Notes: generated from the letters alone by a model not told the origin. A stretch of DNA of 53,401 nt from Paenibacillaceae bacterium (GCA_015057705.1 SVDU01000030.1:1-53401); one strand, 5' to 3'; shown: positions 33,469 to 43,338, counted from the first letter of the stretch. Translations and numbers: made by a program.

Positions 33469-34383
33469 TTATAAAATTGTTAGACCGCCATTTAATCTGC
33501 GGCCACCATCTAATTTCCAGTTATTGTCCATCACGTTCCTATTCATGACACGGACTGGACCTGCCGTTGTCTGCTTTGTAATTCCAGATGCAATGGCTAT
33601 ACTCTCAATGTTTTGAATATTTTCCTTTACTCGTGTTTCAAACTTAAAATCCTCTGCCATGAGATTAATTCGTATTGCAGCATTCATAGAAGCTCTAACC
33701 ATTTCTGCCTCATGAACAGCTTCCGTGGCCTCAACCCGGAGCTTGAACTTCACCGGATAAAAATCAATGAAAACTCCGCTGTCATATCCATTTAACTTGC
33801 GGCTGCCGTCCAGTGACCAGATATTATCCAGATATAAATGTGGCAGGTTATAGCGTGGGTAAAAAGCTGTGTGAAAATGTATTGAATTATTTCCGTAAAC
33901 CGGGACTTTATAATTTCCTTGATATTTGCTAAAGAAACCGGCCTTTAGATTGGCCGGTATCATTTCCTGAACCATTTTCTGAATGCTTTTTACAACAGGC
34001 TGAGGCCGCTCTATTACCACAAGTTTTAATTCATAGGTAGAATTCCAGATATATAATTCATAATCACTTCCCAGCATGGTCATAAGTTGCTCTCTAAGCT
34101 TCTGTTCAGTGTAGGGGAGTTGTTTACTCCAACCGGCAAAGACAGCTGCTCGTCTCTCTTCTAAGGAACGTTTGGGATCTGGCCGGATTCCCAGTAGAGA
34201 CTCCCATTTCTTTAACCCCTGATAGCCGGAGGTTGAAATAAATCCATCATTCCAAAGTGCAGCACACGCCTCACGGAATTCTTCTATATCCTTTTTTTCC
34301 AGATCAGTTATGACCTTAAATTCCTCATAATCTTTTAAATATTCCGGAATATAGGATCTTAAATTAATTTCTCTGTTATACAT
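33469..34383 (-). CDS. Baseplate/tail protein, DUF2313 (YmfQ/XkdU-like)
   Basis: About 304 residues. INLRSYIPEYLKDYEEFKVITDLEKKDIEEFREACAALW is the start of YmfQ-like tail proteins, which bridge baseplate J and the fibres. The C-terminal half has two copies of a D-N-x-W-x-L-D-G-x-R-x-L-N-G repeat (NIWSLDGSRKLNGYDSG, NNWKLDGGRRLNGG). It overlaps the baseplate J gene by eight bases. Confidence 0.85.
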   Translation of the reverse strand: MYNREINLRSYIPEYLKDYEEFKVITDLEKKDIEEFREACAALWNDGFISTSGYQGLKKWESLLGIRPDPKRSLEERRAAVFAGWSKQLPYTEQKLREQLMTMLGSDYELYIWNSTYELKLVVIERPQPVVKSIQKMVQEMIPANLKAGFFSKYQGNYKVPVYGNNSIHFHTAFYPRYNLPHLYLDNIWSLDGSRKLNGYDSGVFIDFYPVKFKLRVEATEAVHEAEMVRASMNAAIRINLMAEDFKFETRVKENIQNIESIAIASGITKQTTAGPVRVMNRNVMDNNWKLDGGRRLNGGLTIL

Positions 34384-35431
34384 GAATCTCACCCCTTACC
34401 GCTATTTTCTCAGGTGGTACCACATAATTGCCACTGCCTTCATTAATAACCGTATCTGTTACATCAAGGATCCCCGTTACATCGAGAAGGCAGCTCTCAA
34501 TTCTTGAAATCCGTATTACCATCTCTTCTGTTTCCTGCCATGTTTGATTTAATCCGGTCAGATACTCATCAATAGCAAGTTCAATATACTCTCTACAGAG
34601 ATCTGTGTTATATCCAGACTGATAGGTAATAGTTGTTGAGATTGAGATAAGATCCTGCCCCGCTCCTTCTACGGTAACTAGATGTCCAATAGGCGCCAAT
34701 CCATAACCCTTCCCGGAATCCGGGGCCGGATCCAAAGTGTTCTGAACTGACTGAATTAAATCTGCTGTAGGACTGTAATATGAAGAATCAATAATTACCA
34801 GTTTTACTGTGCCGCCCCCGTTCCAGGCCGGAAATACCTTAACCCCTCCAACCCCCTGAATTGCTGATACCTTTTCTTTGTAATCAGCTATATTTCCCCC
34901 AAACGCCTGTGAATCTAAGCTGTTGAAATAACGTTTCCGGAACTTTTCGGTATCTTCTTCCTCTTCTCCTGGTATAAGAAGCTCTGTTAGTTCAGCCCTG
35001 GTTAGACCCTTTATATATTCGATAGGTATCATACTGCCGCGGCTGATATTTCCGGCTGTCCCAATTGATTCGCACTGCATACGGTATATTCCCTGAGCAA
35101 GGCGCTCTGTGGCGGTGAAATTAAGCAGATCCAGAGAGAACCGGCTTCCTATAGGGATATCTATGTTAAATTCACCCTTCAATTCTGCATAGGATGCAGC
35201 TTTTGGAATAATCCCTCTCTCCGCCGCACGTCGTATTAAAAACTCCCGATCAGCCGTGTCGGCAAACATTTCTTTTAAAAGGATATCCAATTCTATATAC
35301 ATGATGGCAAGTTCTGCTGCTGCAGGAGCGAGTGCAGTATAAATGATGGATCCCTCCCTTTTATCAAGTTCAGAAGAAACCTGACTCAGCATTCTTTGTA
35401 AAATGAGCTCATAAGTCATTTTCTCATACAT
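34376..35431 (-). CDS. xkdT: Baseplate J-like protein (XkdT)
   Basis: 351 residues, the usual length. The start YELILQRMLSQVSSELDKREGSIIYTALAPAAAELA and the ERAAERGI, GEEEEDTEKFRKRYF and GGVKVFPAWNGGGTVKLVI motifs are typical of baseplate wedge J proteins. This protein helps form the wedge ring that triggers sheath contraction. AGAAGGAGGTG precedes the ATG. Confidence 0.94.
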   Translation of the reverse strand: MYEKMTYELILQRMLSQVSSELDKREGSIIYTALAPAAAELAIMYIELDILLKEMFADTADREFLIRRAAERGIIPKAASYAELKGEFNIDIPIGSRFSLDLLNFTATERLAQGIYRMQCESIGTAGNISRGSMIPIEYIKGLTRAELTELLIPGEEEEDTEKFRKRYFNSLDSQAFGGNIADYKEKVSAIQGVGGVKVFPAWNGGGTVKLVIIDSSYYSPTADLIQSVQNTLDPAPDSGKGYGLAPIGHLVTVEGAGQDLISISTTITYQSGYNTDLCREYIELAIDEYLTGLNQTWQETEEMVIRISRIESCLLDVTGILDVTDTVINEGSGNYVVPPEKIAVRGEIHV

Positions 35432-35433
35432 AA

Positions 35434-35835
35434 TTAAACTTTCACCTCCTTCTCTGCCTGTATATCACCAACCGTGGAATGTACTGTGAATTTTACACGA
35501 AGTTTTCTTCCTGTCACATCAAATGAAAAAGCATCAACACTCTGGATTCTGTTATCCTGTGTCAATGCTTCTTTTATCCGCTTTTTTAATTTTGATTTTA
35601 TAAGCCCCATTGGTCTGCCAAATAAATCTTTAAGCTCCACCCCATAATTCCAGCTATAAATCAGCCAGTCAAAACGCTCCGTATTAAGCGCACAGTTTAC
35701 CGCCTGCCTTACCGATTCCAGTCCGTCCAGGGATCCGACAATTCTCTGATTTAAAGGATCCAGCCGGAAAGTTTTAGAAGGCTGTTTGAATACTTTAAAA
35801 TCATGTTTTAATAACCCGCCTGATTCCGGGAGCAT
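35434..35835 (-). CDS. xkdS: Baseplate protein, DUF2634 (XkdS-like)
   Basis: 133 residues from the ATG at 35835 (GAGAGGAGGTGGAG just before it). FKVFKQPSKTFRLDPLNQRIVGSLDGLESVRQAVNCALNTERFDWLIYSWNYGVEL is the signature of XkdS, a gp25/lysozyme-like baseplate wedge component. It lies two bases upstream of baseplate J. Confidence 0.9.
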   Translation of the reverse strand: MLPESGGLLKHDFKVFKQPSKTFRLDPLNQRIVGSLDGLESVRQAVNCALNTERFDWLIYSWNYGVELKDLFGRPMGLIKSKLKKRIKEALTQDNRIQSVDAFSFDVTGRKLRVKFTVHSTVGDIQAEKEVKV

Positions 35836-35849
35836 ACTCCACCTCCTCT

Positions 35850-36164
35850 CTACCATCTGCCTACTGCAACATACTGCTGTGCTCCGCGTTTTTGAAGCAA
35901 AAGTATTCGCTGTCCATTTTTAAAACCACCTTTAACCGTTACAGATACCTCCCCTACACCAGGAATCGACATCTGCTCTTCATGATCTGTTAAATGCTCT
36001 GGCACAATAATCTGAGTTTCCGAAAGAGTTGTTTTCTGATCGATCTGCACAGCTACAGGGGAATCTTTTATTACTGTCCCCAAAATGACATCGCAGGGAT
36101 CCCCTTCCTCCACTGCTTTCAGGACAATTCTTTTCATGTTTTCAATCCAGGCTGCATCAGCCAC
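35850..36164 (-). CDS. xkdR: Phage protein DUF2577 (XkdR-like)
   Basis: 104 residues with an OB-like core: VILGTVIKDSPVAVQIDQKTTLSETQIIVPEHL and GQRILLLQKRGAQQYVAVGRW. It has the place and size of XkdR, a baseplate hub or spike-adjacent protein. It overlaps the xkdQ gene by eight bases. Confidence 0.88.
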   Translation of the reverse strand: MADAAWIENMKRIVLKAVEEGDPCDVILGTVIKDSPVAVQIDQKTTLSETQIIVPEHLTDHEEQMSIPGVGEVSVTVKGGFKNGQRILLLQKRGAQQYVAVGRW

Positions 36165-37122
36165 TGATACCAGCTCCTCTCAAAGTCATATCCATAGTAT
36201 GAATCCCCTCGTCAATGTTGTGCGTGACAGCTTCTACCAGAAGGTAGTTTTTCAATTCCATTTCCTTTAGATCTAATGATACCGGGATAAGGCAGCCCGC
36301 TCTAACCCGAATATCACCAAAAGCTCCTTTGATGTTTAAACTTCTGGTAGGACGATTATATAGCCCCAGATACCGCTCTGCTATCTCTTGACCATTTGCA
36401 TCCTTTTCAATAGATTCGTTTTTTTGAAAAATTCCCCATTTGTTAATTGTCTCGGTATCCTTTGTCATGTAGACTTCCCGTTTTTTAGTTTTATTGTCAT
36501 CATAATAAACCTTAATTTGATTATAGGTATCACTGTCAACACTGATTTTAAAATCATAGTCCTGAGCTGTGCTTCCATCTATCATAATATCCAGCTTCAT
36601 GCTTTCCACATCATTTAAGGTCAGGCTTCCTGCATCATCATATAATACATAAATTTTTCCGGTATGTATCAAGGTTAAATCCAAAGAATCCAAAATAATA
36701 TCAATCAATGTTTTATCTGGTCTGTTTCTGGATATTTTATGACCAGTATCAATGAGAGTTCCTGTTTTTAAGTTGTAATCTCTGGCTATCATCAGAATTA
36801 CTTCACCAGTAGAAAGATTGGTATAATTATAGCTGTCTGTATTCTTTAAGTACCGGAGCTGATCATAAGCAGTTACTTTCATTTGACCATCACTATTCCA
36901 ACTTCTTTCAAAAATAAAGCCGAAAAATACAGATTTCCCATTTACATCAAGCCGAATCGCATTCCCTTCCTCTATATGAAGTTTGCTGTCTGGAATGATA
37001 GTAAAAGAGCATTTCCCGGGTTGTCCTTTGCGCTGTGTTTCCCAGTTGATGCTTCCCTGAACTACAGGTTCATAAACCGTCTGCCCGTTCTGTATATATA
37101 AATGTACTTCCAAATTATCCAC
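36157..37122 (-). CDS. xkdQ: XkdQ-like tail hub protein
   Basis: About 321 residues from a GTG; a TTG at 37113 is an alternative. GQPGKCSFTIIPDSKLHIEEGNAIRLDVNGKSVFFGFIF and MKVTAYDQLRYLKNTDSYNYTNLSTGEVI are the fold of the phage hub protein XkdQ/gpD type. It forms the tail tip with XkdP. Its start faces the hicAB promoter only a few bases away. Confidence 0.9.
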   Translation of the reverse strand: MDNLEVHLYIQNGQTVYEPVVQGSINWETQRKGQPGKCSFTIIPDSKLHIEEGNAIRLDVNGKSVFFGFIFERSWNSDGQMKVTAYDQLRYLKNTDSYNYTNLSTGEVILMIARDYNLKTGTLIDTGHKISRNRPDKTLIDIILDSLDLTLIHTGKIYVLYDDAGSLTLNDVESMKLDIMIDGSTAQDYDFKISVDSDTYNQIKVYYDDNKTKKREVYMTKDTETINKWGIFQKNESIEKDANGQEIAERYLGLYNRPTRSLNIKGAFGDIRVRAGCLIPVSLDLKEMELKNYLLVEAVTHNIDEGIHTMDMTLRGAGISG

Positions 37123-37130
37123 CGCCTTTC

Positions 37131-37182
37131 ATACGTAATATTACGTATTTTCATTGACGTACGTAATATTACGTATTATAAT
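37131..37182 (+). promoter_or_regulatory. hicAB promoter with two palindromic operators
   Basis: -35 TTGACG (37154-37159) and -10 TATAAT (37177-37182) are 17 bases apart. The spacer is filled by the palindrome TACGTAATATTACGTA (37160-37175). A second copy, ATACGTAATATTACGTAT, lies at 37131-37148, with centres 28 bases apart. This is the layout expected for HicB autorepression. Confidence 0.85.
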
Positions 37183-37213
37183 AGAGTCATGATAAGGAAA
37201 GGAGCTACAAAAG

Positions 37214-37402
37214 ATGCCTATGACACCAAGAGAGATGATAAAACATCTCAAGAAAAATGGCTTTGAAGAAATCAGTCAAAACGGTTCCCATGTAAAATTA
37301 AGGAATCCCGAAACTGATAAACAAACCATTGTTCCTTATCATTCCAAACCTCTAAAAAAGGGTCTGGAACAGGCAATATTAAAACAGGCGGGGCTGAAAT
37401 AA
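37214..37402 (+). CDS. hicA: HicA toxin (mRNA interferase), prophage moron
   Basis: 62 residues, full length for HicA. MTPREMIKHLKKNGFEEISQNGSHVKLRNPETDKQTIVPYHSKPLKKGLEQAILKQ contains the single double-stranded-RNA-binding-like fold and catalytic His (GSHVKL). It cuts mRNA to halt translation. AGGAAAGGAGC precedes the ATG. The gene runs against the surrounding tail operon, between xkdQ and xkdP. Confidence 0.93.
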   Translation: MPMTPREMIKHLKKNGFEEISQNGSHVKLRNPETDKQTIVPYHSKPLKKGLEQAILKQAGLK

Positions 37403-37436
37403 GCCCCACCCCACCTTGTAAACTGGAGGTATTTCT

Positions 37437-37838
37437 ATGAAAAAACTTTTCTATCCCGCACTTTTCCATAAAGCTGAAGAAGGGGGATTCTGGGTCTCCT
37501 TTCCTGATCTGCCGGAATGTCTGACAGATGGAGACGACATGGAACAAGCCTATGAGATGGCTGTAGACGCTCTTGGTCTTGCGCTTACCAGCAAAGAAGG
37601 AGAAAGAGAACCTCTCCCTTCCCCATCAGCTCCGGATACCATATCTGTAGAACCAGATAGTTTTCTTGTGATTGTTGAGTTTGATATGGCGGCCTATAAA
37701 AAACGTACCAACTCAAAGGCAGTGAAAAAGACTTTAAGCATACCCGAGTGGTTAAATGAGGAGGCAACTTCTATGGGAGTAAACTTCTCTCAGGTCCTGC
37801 AGGAAGCTTTAATTGAAAAGATCCAGTCCAGACCTTAA
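37437..37838 (+). CDS. hicB: HicB antitoxin, prophage moron
   Basis: 133 residues. N-terminal HicB fold (FYPALFHKAEEGGFWVSFPDLPECLTDGDDMEQAYEMAVDALGLAL) and C-terminal ribbon-helix-helix (KTLSIPEWLNEEATSMGVNFSQVLQEAL). It neutralises HicA and should repress the promoter upstream. GGAGG lies before the start. Its 3' end is three bases from the convergent xkdP stop, with no terminator between. Confidence 0.93.
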   Translation: MKKLFYPALFHKAEEGGFWVSFPDLPECLTDGDDMEQAYEMAVDALGLALTSKEGEREPLPSPSAPDTISVEPDSFLVIVEFDMAAYKKRTNSKAVKKTLSIPEWLNEEATSMGVNFSQVLQEALIEKIQSRP

Positions 37839-37841
37839 TTC

Positions 37842-38510
37842 TTACGGCAAGTTAAATACCTGGCCAGGATAAATCAGGTTAGAATTGCTAATCTTATCTT
37901 TGTTGAGATTATATATCTCCTGCCAACGACTTCCGTTTCCCAACTGCTTCTTTGCTATAATCCACAGACAGTCACCTTTTGTAACGGTGTAAGTTTTTTC
38001 TGCAGGTGGTTCTCCCTGGCGCTCCTGCTCTGATTGAGGAGCCGTGGGAACCGGCTGTTCGTCTACAATTACAAAATTCATGATCTTTGTCCCATAGTTT
38101 ATATACTCTTTCATAGAAAGAGAAACTACGAGATCTAATCCTTCTTTTACATCATCAGAAACTTTATAATCTTCCAGCGTTACATCCATATTGGTATCAA
38201 AGAAGCTGTCACTCCCCGGTCCATCGCGGATCACTATAAACTCAAATGATCTCCCGCCCTCTTTTAATTCTTTCAACCTTTCCAGAAAATCTTCGGCATT
38301 ATCAATACTTCCATCCCATATTGCACATGGATAATCCATCTGCGGAATTACAATATCTATGCTGATCTCTGCTAAACCCGGGGGCCGTATCATATTGATT
38401 TCTTCCCCATTAATCAGAGTGACTGTTTTATTCTGCCCACCATATTTAATAGGGATCTTCTCCGGGGGCAGTGGGAGGAGCATATCATCAATATAAACTT
38501 CATAGGCCAT
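37842..38510 (-). CDS. xkdP: XkdP-like LysM tail protein
   Basis: 222 residues. A DUF-type N-terminal domain (YEVYIDDMLLPLPPEKIPIKYGGQNKTVTL) is followed by a C-terminal LysM (YTVTKGDCLWIIAKKQLGNGSRWQEIYNLNKDKI). LysM binds peptidoglycan; in XkdP it sits in the tail tip. Its start overlaps the tape measure stop by one base. Confidence 0.92.
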   Translation of the reverse strand: MAYEVYIDDMLLPLPPEKIPIKYGGQNKTVTLINGEEINMIRPPGLAEISIDIVIPQMDYPCAIWDGSIDNAEDFLERLKELKEGGRSFEFIVIRDGPGSDSFFDTNMDVTLEDYKVSDDVKEGLDLVVSLSMKEYINYGTKIMNFVIVDEQPVPTAPQSEQERQGEPPAEKTYTVTKGDCLWIIAKKQLGNGSRWQEIYNLNKDKISNSNLIYPGQVFNLP

Positions 38511-40909
38511 TATAAATGCCCTCCCTCCGCTGCTGTTGACAGGATCTCATCCGTAAGGTTATTAAGCATGCCATTCATTCTGTCAAAATCAGTCTCTGTT
38601 TTCAGCGTATTATTATTGGTTAAATCAATCTTGAGTTCTGCCAGCGTGAACCGGTTAATCGCTTCCTGCTCAGCTGCATCGCGCATGTATTTAATCTCTT
38701 CATCTAACGCATCCATATTATCAGCCATTGCTGCCGTATTTCCGGCTGTCTTATCCGTGTTTCCTGCTATGTCAGATCCATAGGCTCCGGACGTGCTGTC
38801 ATCCTCTGCAGCTTTTCTGGCTGCATCCGCTTTGGCAGCCTCTATTGCCGCCTGTCGCTTCATTCTTGCGTCATCGGCTGCTCTTTCTGCTCTGGCATAA
38901 TCATCTTTCCACTCTGCCTTAGCTCCTGCGATTACTTCCTTCTTTCTGGCAAGCTCCGCTGCCCGTTGCTGCTGTTTCATCTGTTCTTCAGCACCTGCAT
39001 CTGCGGCAAATTCTACATGGTCAATTAAATCAATAGATACACCGGGGATATTGTTGGCCATTCCGATCAGCTTGTTAACCCGGTCAATTGCTCCATTTAC
39101 AAGATCCTGTAAAATTGTCAGCGCTTTTACTTTCATATTTCCAAGAGTATCAAGTACTTTTACACGGAATGAATCAAATGCAAAAGCCGCGACCAGCGTT
39201 CCACCCTTAATCATGGACCATGCTGCCATAAAGCCTAACTTTAACCGGTCTGCCTGTGTCAAAACCTGATTTACGCAAATAAGCCAGGCTACACGTATAC
39301 CGCCCACTGATTGAACCCACTTATAAATAGCTGCTACAATGACACCTATCACAATTGCAATCCATAGAAATGGATTAGTGAGCATACTGACAACTAACGC
39401 CTGATTGGCTGCCACAGAAAGCCATGTAACCAAAGTATATATACCCCAGGCTGTGGCAGCTACCAGAATACCAATAGCAAGCCCATAAAACACAGGGGCT
39501 ATCGAGGACCAATTCTCATAAATATAAGTTGCTCCCTGTCCAATTACCTGAATAACCGGTTGAAACGTCTGAAGTAAAGTATTTGAAATGGCTGTCCCTA
39601 CCTGCTGAAAAGTCATAGGCATTGAGTTAAAATCCTGGTTTATTTGATTCGTCGCTCCCAGCAAGGCTTTTTTTACAATATCGGCTGTGATCTCGCCATC
39701 AGAAGCCATGCTTCTAATTTTACCAATTGGGACATCAAGATAATCCGCTATGGTTTGGATTACATTTGGTGCCGCTTCAAATACTGCGTTTAACTCCTCT
39801 CCCCGCAGAACTCCGGATCCTAATGCCTGTGTCAGCTGCAGCGATGCAGATGCCGTTTCCTGCTGACTGGCCCCGGATATTACAAATAATTTATTCAAGT
39901 TCTCGGCAAACTGAATTGTTTCTGCATTGGAACTGAACGCATCCTTGGCTCTTAATCCTAATTTTGATACCGTATCAGCAGTAGCCTGATAAGAAGCTCT
40001 TGACCGTTGCGCGGATGCAAAAATTTTATCCTGCAGTTCAGCTGTGGTCTGTAGGCCATCATTCATCATATTGAGTCTTGCCGTGGTTTGAGTATAGGTA
40101 TCTGCAAGGTCAATAACCTTTGTGGCACTGAATGCCAGACCGGCACTAAGCATAACGCTTTTTAACTTTGTCAATAAACCTGTTGCTGCATTGGTCCCGG
40201 CCTTGACTGAGTTGTTAAACTGGTTCTGGGCATTTAAGTTGTCTCTGATATTACGCTCTGCAGCGTCCATTACAGAATTTAACTGCTGATAGGCGGCATT
40301 GGCCGTACTGATATCCATCTTCCCCATAGCCTGATTCAGTGTTTTCTGAACTGACATCGCCTGACTAAGCTTTCCTCGAAGTGATTCCAGTTCCATGTTG
40401 GTCTGATCCGTCCTTAAATTTACCGGGATCTGATTTAACTTCTGAACCCGTAAAGCCAACGCCTGCATTCTATTTTCCGTAGCCGCTATGTCGTTTAACA
40501 TACCGGGTGGTGTTACCCTCATACTTCTTGCCTGCGCAGATATCGCTTTCTGGCTTTCATATAATTGTTTGGCCATTTGATCTGCAGCCTGGAATTCTTG
40601 CTGAAACCGGTCTGCGCCAGTACTCATAAAAACATTTGGTGTTGCTGCACTGCTCCAGGTTGGTTCCGGAGGAGATGGCGGCGGTATTGCTGCAGCTCTT
40701 TCAATCTCCTCCCGATAGCGCACCATTTCAGCAGAGGCTTCTGCAATACCTTGTCTCGCTGCATCAAAAGAAGTCGCATTAAGACCAGCATCTGTCGCTG
40801 TCTGAGCCTGTTCAAAGGTTGAGAGCATGATGGACATTGACTGGGTAATATTGTTTAATACAACTGACATACGATCTTGTAACTGGATGGAAGTCTGTAA
40901 ACCTGCCAA
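38510..40909 (-). CDS. Tail tape measure protein
   Basis: 799 residues from a TTG start preceded by AAAGGGGG. The N-terminal [24 protein letters not shown] and a long helical part to about 250 lead into the tape-measure domain ([40 protein letters not shown]...[43 protein letters not shown]). Two or three hydrophobic helices follow at about 470-530. A charged coiled coil ends the protein. It sets tail length; 799 residues imply a rather short tail. Confidence 0.92.
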   Translation of the reverse strand: MAGLQTSIQLQDRMSVVLNNITQSMSIMLSTFEQAQTATDAGLNATSFDAARQGIAEASAEMVRYREEIERAAAIPPPSPPEPTWSSAATPNVFMSTGADRFQQEFQAADQMAKQLYESQKAISAQARSMRVTPPGMLNDIAATENRMQALALRVQKLNQIPVNLRTDQTNMELESLRGKLSQAMSVQKTLNQAMGKMDISTANAAYQQLNSVMDAAERNIRDNLNAQNQFNNSVKAGTNAATGLLTKLKSVMLSAGLAFSATKVIDLADTYTQTTARLNMMNDGLQTTAELQDKIFASAQRSRASYQATADTVSKLGLRAKDAFSSNAETIQFAENLNKLFVISGASQQETASASLQLTQALGSGVLRGEELNAVFEAAPNVIQTIADYLDVPIGKIRSMASDGEITADIVKKALLGATNQINQDFNSMPMTFQQVGTAISNTLLQTFQPVIQVIGQGATYIYENWSSIAPVFYGLAIGILVAATAWGIYTLVTWLSVAANQALVVSMLTNPFLWIAIVIGVIVAAIYKWVQSVGGIRVAWLICVNQVLTQADRLKLGFMAAWSMIKGGTLVAAFAFDSFRVKVLDTLGNMKVKALTILQDLVNGAIDRVNKLIGMANNIPGVSIDLIDHVEFAADAGAEEQMKQQQRAAELARKKEVIAGAKAEWKDDYARAERAADDARMKRQAAIEAAKADAARKAAEDDSTSGAYGSDIAGNTDKTAGNTAAMADNMDALDEEIKYMRDAAEQEAINRFTLAELKIDLTNNNTLKTETDFDRMNGMLNNLTDEILSTAAEGGHL

Positions 40910-40915
40910 TTGTTT

Positions 40916-41080
40916 CTACCCCCTTTTCCTTTTGGCTCTGGCAGCCTCAATCTTATCATTTTTCATTTTCATTTCTATTGCAGCAATGACAACAGCCTTT
41001 TCATAGCGGGAAAGTCCCAGAAACTCATGGGGCCACTTATGAAGCTTGTGGAGACAATAGTAAGCAATGTTTGCTTCCAT
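40916..41080 (-). CDS. Tail assembly chaperone, second part (54 residues)
   Basis: Starts MEANIAYYCLHKLHKW and ends in a basic tail (AARAKRKRG). It can be made from its own ATG (GAGGGAGG precedes it) or as an extension of the XkdN-like protein by a -1 frameshift at 41098-41104. Its position between XkdN and the tape measure gene is that of the lambda GT-type chaperone extension. Confidence 0.75.
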   Translation of the reverse strand: MEANIAYYCLHKLHKWPHEFLGLSRYEKAVVIAAIEMKMKNDKIEAARAKRKRG

Positions 41081-41094
41081 ATCGCCTCCCTCTA

Positions 41095-41523
41095 TCAGTT
41101 TTTTGCTTCTTCCACCAGGTCATCAAGCGCGACATCAAAGCCATTAACCTCCTGCACCTTGGCCAAATAATCCTGATATTCCCCTGGTGTAAGCATCTTT
41201 TTAAGTAAAGCTTCTGCTCCCATTACCTGGTAGGAATCCTGAAGCTCTTTATTGCTGAGATCCGGAAAAACCGTACATGCAACTGCAAGCTTACCTACAT
41301 ACTGGTTGTAATCGGTTTCCGGCATGTATGCACCCCTTTTACCTGGAATCGGCTTTCTTTTTATACACTCCTTTTTAATCAGCTCATCCTGCTCCGGGGT
41401 AATACACTTGATTTCCCATGCCACCGGTTTCTTTTCTTTATCCATAAATCTCTTTGATGCTGCATATTTAACGTTTTCAACAGCCACAGCATTCTGGCTT
41501 AAAAAACAGCTTAAATCTCCCAT
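41095..41523 (-). CDS. xkdN: XkdN-like tail assembly chaperone
   Basis: 142 residues. VKYAASKRFMDKEKKPVAWEIKCITPEQDELIKKECIKRK and YQDYLAKVQEVNGFDVALDDLVEEA are typical of XkdN. Such proteins coat the tape measure during tail assembly. The last codons, GCA AAA AAC TGA, contain the slippery heptamer A AAA AAC right before the stop; slipping back one base opens the frame into the 54-residue gene below. Confidence 0.9.
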   Translation of the reverse strand: MGDLSCFLSQNAVAVENVKYAASKRFMDKEKKPVAWEIKCITPEQDELIKKECIKRKPIPGKRGAYMPETDYNQYVGKLAVACTVFPDLSNKELQDSYQVMGAEALLKKMLTPGEYQDYLAKVQEVNGFDVALDDLVEEAKN

Positions 41524-41549
41524 AGTTATTTATCCTCTCTTTTCTCGTA

Positions 41550-42023
41550 TTACTGCATTCCTGCAAGATTACTGAACTTCTCTGGCATTTCCCAGCTTTC
41601 AAATGTGAAATCAAACTCATCTTCCAGATAATCTGCATCGGCATCAAACTTTGCAATGATTCCTCCATCAAGGTTGCAGTTTTTTAAGATTACAGTCTGC
41701 CGGCCTACACTGGAGGTGGGATCCTCATTGATTATCTGTATATCAAAATACACATCTTTTCCCGTTTCCTGAAACTGATATAAAAGTTCCCGGAAAATAC
41801 TGGTGTTATAATGAAACGTTGCAGATCCGCTTCCCTTGGATCCAACTGTTTTATTTCCCTTCATAGTCCTTCCTAAAATGGGGACTTCGGTTTTTGTCTT
41901 CTCAATCTTAGCTTCCAGGTTAAGAGCCTGCATGAAATTATACCGGCTGCTCCCGATTGTAATATAGCACTCTGCCTGGGTAGCACTTATGGCATCCCAG
42001 GCATTCATGGTATTTTGATTCAT
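41550..42023 (-). CDS. xkdM: Phage tail tube protein (XkdM)
   Basis: 157 residues. NAWDAISATQAECYITIGSSRYNFMQALNLEAKIEKTKTEVPILGRTMKGNKTVGSKGSGSATFHYNTSIFR matches XkdM. It forms the inner tube through which DNA passes. It is encoded directly after the sheath, as usual. Confidence 0.94.
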   Translation of the reverse strand: MNQNTMNAWDAISATQAECYITIGSSRYNFMQALNLEAKIEKTKTEVPILGRTMKGNKTVGSKGSGSATFHYNTSIFRELLYQFQETGKDVYFDIQIINEDPTSSVGRQTVILKNCNLDGGIIAKFDADADYLEDEFDFTFESWEMPEKFSNLAGMQ

Positions 42024-42039
42024 ATTCTTTTACTCCCTT

Positions 42040-43338
42040 CTACGATACAACCACAGTCATATAAAGCTGACTCATGCAGTTAATGGGTTCCACCGGGAAA
42101 TTTACCACAACAGAACGTTTGCTGGATCCCTTATCTACAGTGATGGAATCAGCGCTTATAGCTTCAATGGCCCGGAGTGTGGTCAGCTGATTTCCATAAG
42201 TAACAATATCATTCCACAGGCTTACCCTTCCTGCATAATCGTTGGGAATCGTTCCAAGATATCTCGTATTGAACAAGGAAGCTATATCATTACCTATCTG
42301 GTCCAACACGCGGACCGTTTGGTTACTGGAGAAATCCTCCCCCTTTTCTTCCGTGAAAGTTACCAAAGTATTAATGTCCATCAGGACACGGATATCACTG
42401 CCCACCTTATGAAAAAGGAATTTACCTGACTGTACTCCCTCTTTTAACTGAAACTGGCTAAATTCCGTTTTTACGTTATATTCCCCATCATAAGTCCTGT
42501 TTTCTAAGGTCTTATTAATGGCGCAGGCCGCTTCTGCTCCGGCTGTCCAGTAAACCAGTCCAGGCTCCAATTCCTGCGCTTCATTTTCCACAGAAATAAT
42601 TCCTTCATAATCCGCCTTGGTATACCGATATAAGACCGTCTGAAACTTGATCCCGTTCTCCTCTCTCATACGTTTGGTAAATGAAGCAAATAGTGCTTTT
42701 ACATTTTCATCTACAGAAGGGCAGCACAAAACCTGATAGGAGTAATTCTCCATCTTTGCAAGAAATCCCGCATAATCCTCCCCGGTGACGGCCTCCCCGT
42801 TTGTCCCTCCTGAGAATGGCATTCCGGCTGTTTCTGCAAGCGTTGCATTTTTCTTGAATACCACATAATCATTATCCTTTAATGCGCTGGCACCTGTTAC
42901 TGTTTGGGAATCTATTTCCTTCGCAGCAAACAGCGTTCTTACATCAAATTTGGTCTCATCATCAATATTTTTTGCAATCACTGTTTGCAGACTATTTCCC
43001 CGGATACCACCATAAACAGCGGTTCCGTAGTCATTGGAGGCTTTAACACCGGTATTTAACCGATAAAAAACTCCCTTAGTCAGGTTTCTAAACAATTCCC
43101 TGACCGGGAGCATTGATACATCTTCATAAGCATAGCCAAATACATTAAGGCATTTTTCCGGGAATTCTTCTACAGTCATCTGGAAAACTTCTGTTTCAGG
43201 TCCCCAATCAAGCACCATTGGAATGGCTGCAACACCTCTCTCGCCTATTGAAGCTCCCGTTGAAGCTGCGCTGACAAAATTAATATACGCACCAGGGAGG
43301 ACCTTATTTTGTACTGTGAAACTTCCACCGCCTAACAT
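42040..43338 (-). CDS. xkdK: Phage tail sheath protein (XkdK)
   Basis: 432 residues. The N-terminal LPGAYINFVSAASTGASIGERGVAAIPMVLDWGPE and C-terminal TLRAIEAISADSITVDKGSSKRSVVVNFPVEPINCMSQLYMTVVVS arms are those of the contractile sheath. This shows the phage is a myophage. It overlaps the small gene upstream by seven bases. Confidence 0.96.
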   Translation of the reverse strand: MLGGGSFTVQNKVLPGAYINFVSAASTGASIGERGVAAIPMVLDWGPETEVFQMTVEEFPEKCLNVFGYAYEDVSMLPVRELFRNLTKGVFYRLNTGVKASNDYGTAVYGGIRGNSLQTVIAKNIDDETKFDVRTLFAAKEIDSQTVTGASALKDNDYVVFKKNATLAETAGMPFSGGTNGEAVTGEDYAGFLAKMENYSYQVLCCPSVDENVKALFASFTKRMREENGIKFQTVLYRYTKADYEGIISVENEAQELEPGLVYWTAGAEAACAINKTLENRTYDGEYNVKTEFSQFQLKEGVQSGKFLFHKVGSDIRVLMDINTLVTFTEEKGEDFSSNQTVRVLDQIGNDIASLFNTRYLGTIPNDYAGRVSLWNDIVTYGNQLTTLRAIEAISADSITVDKGSSKRSVVVNFPVEPINCMSQLYMTVVVS

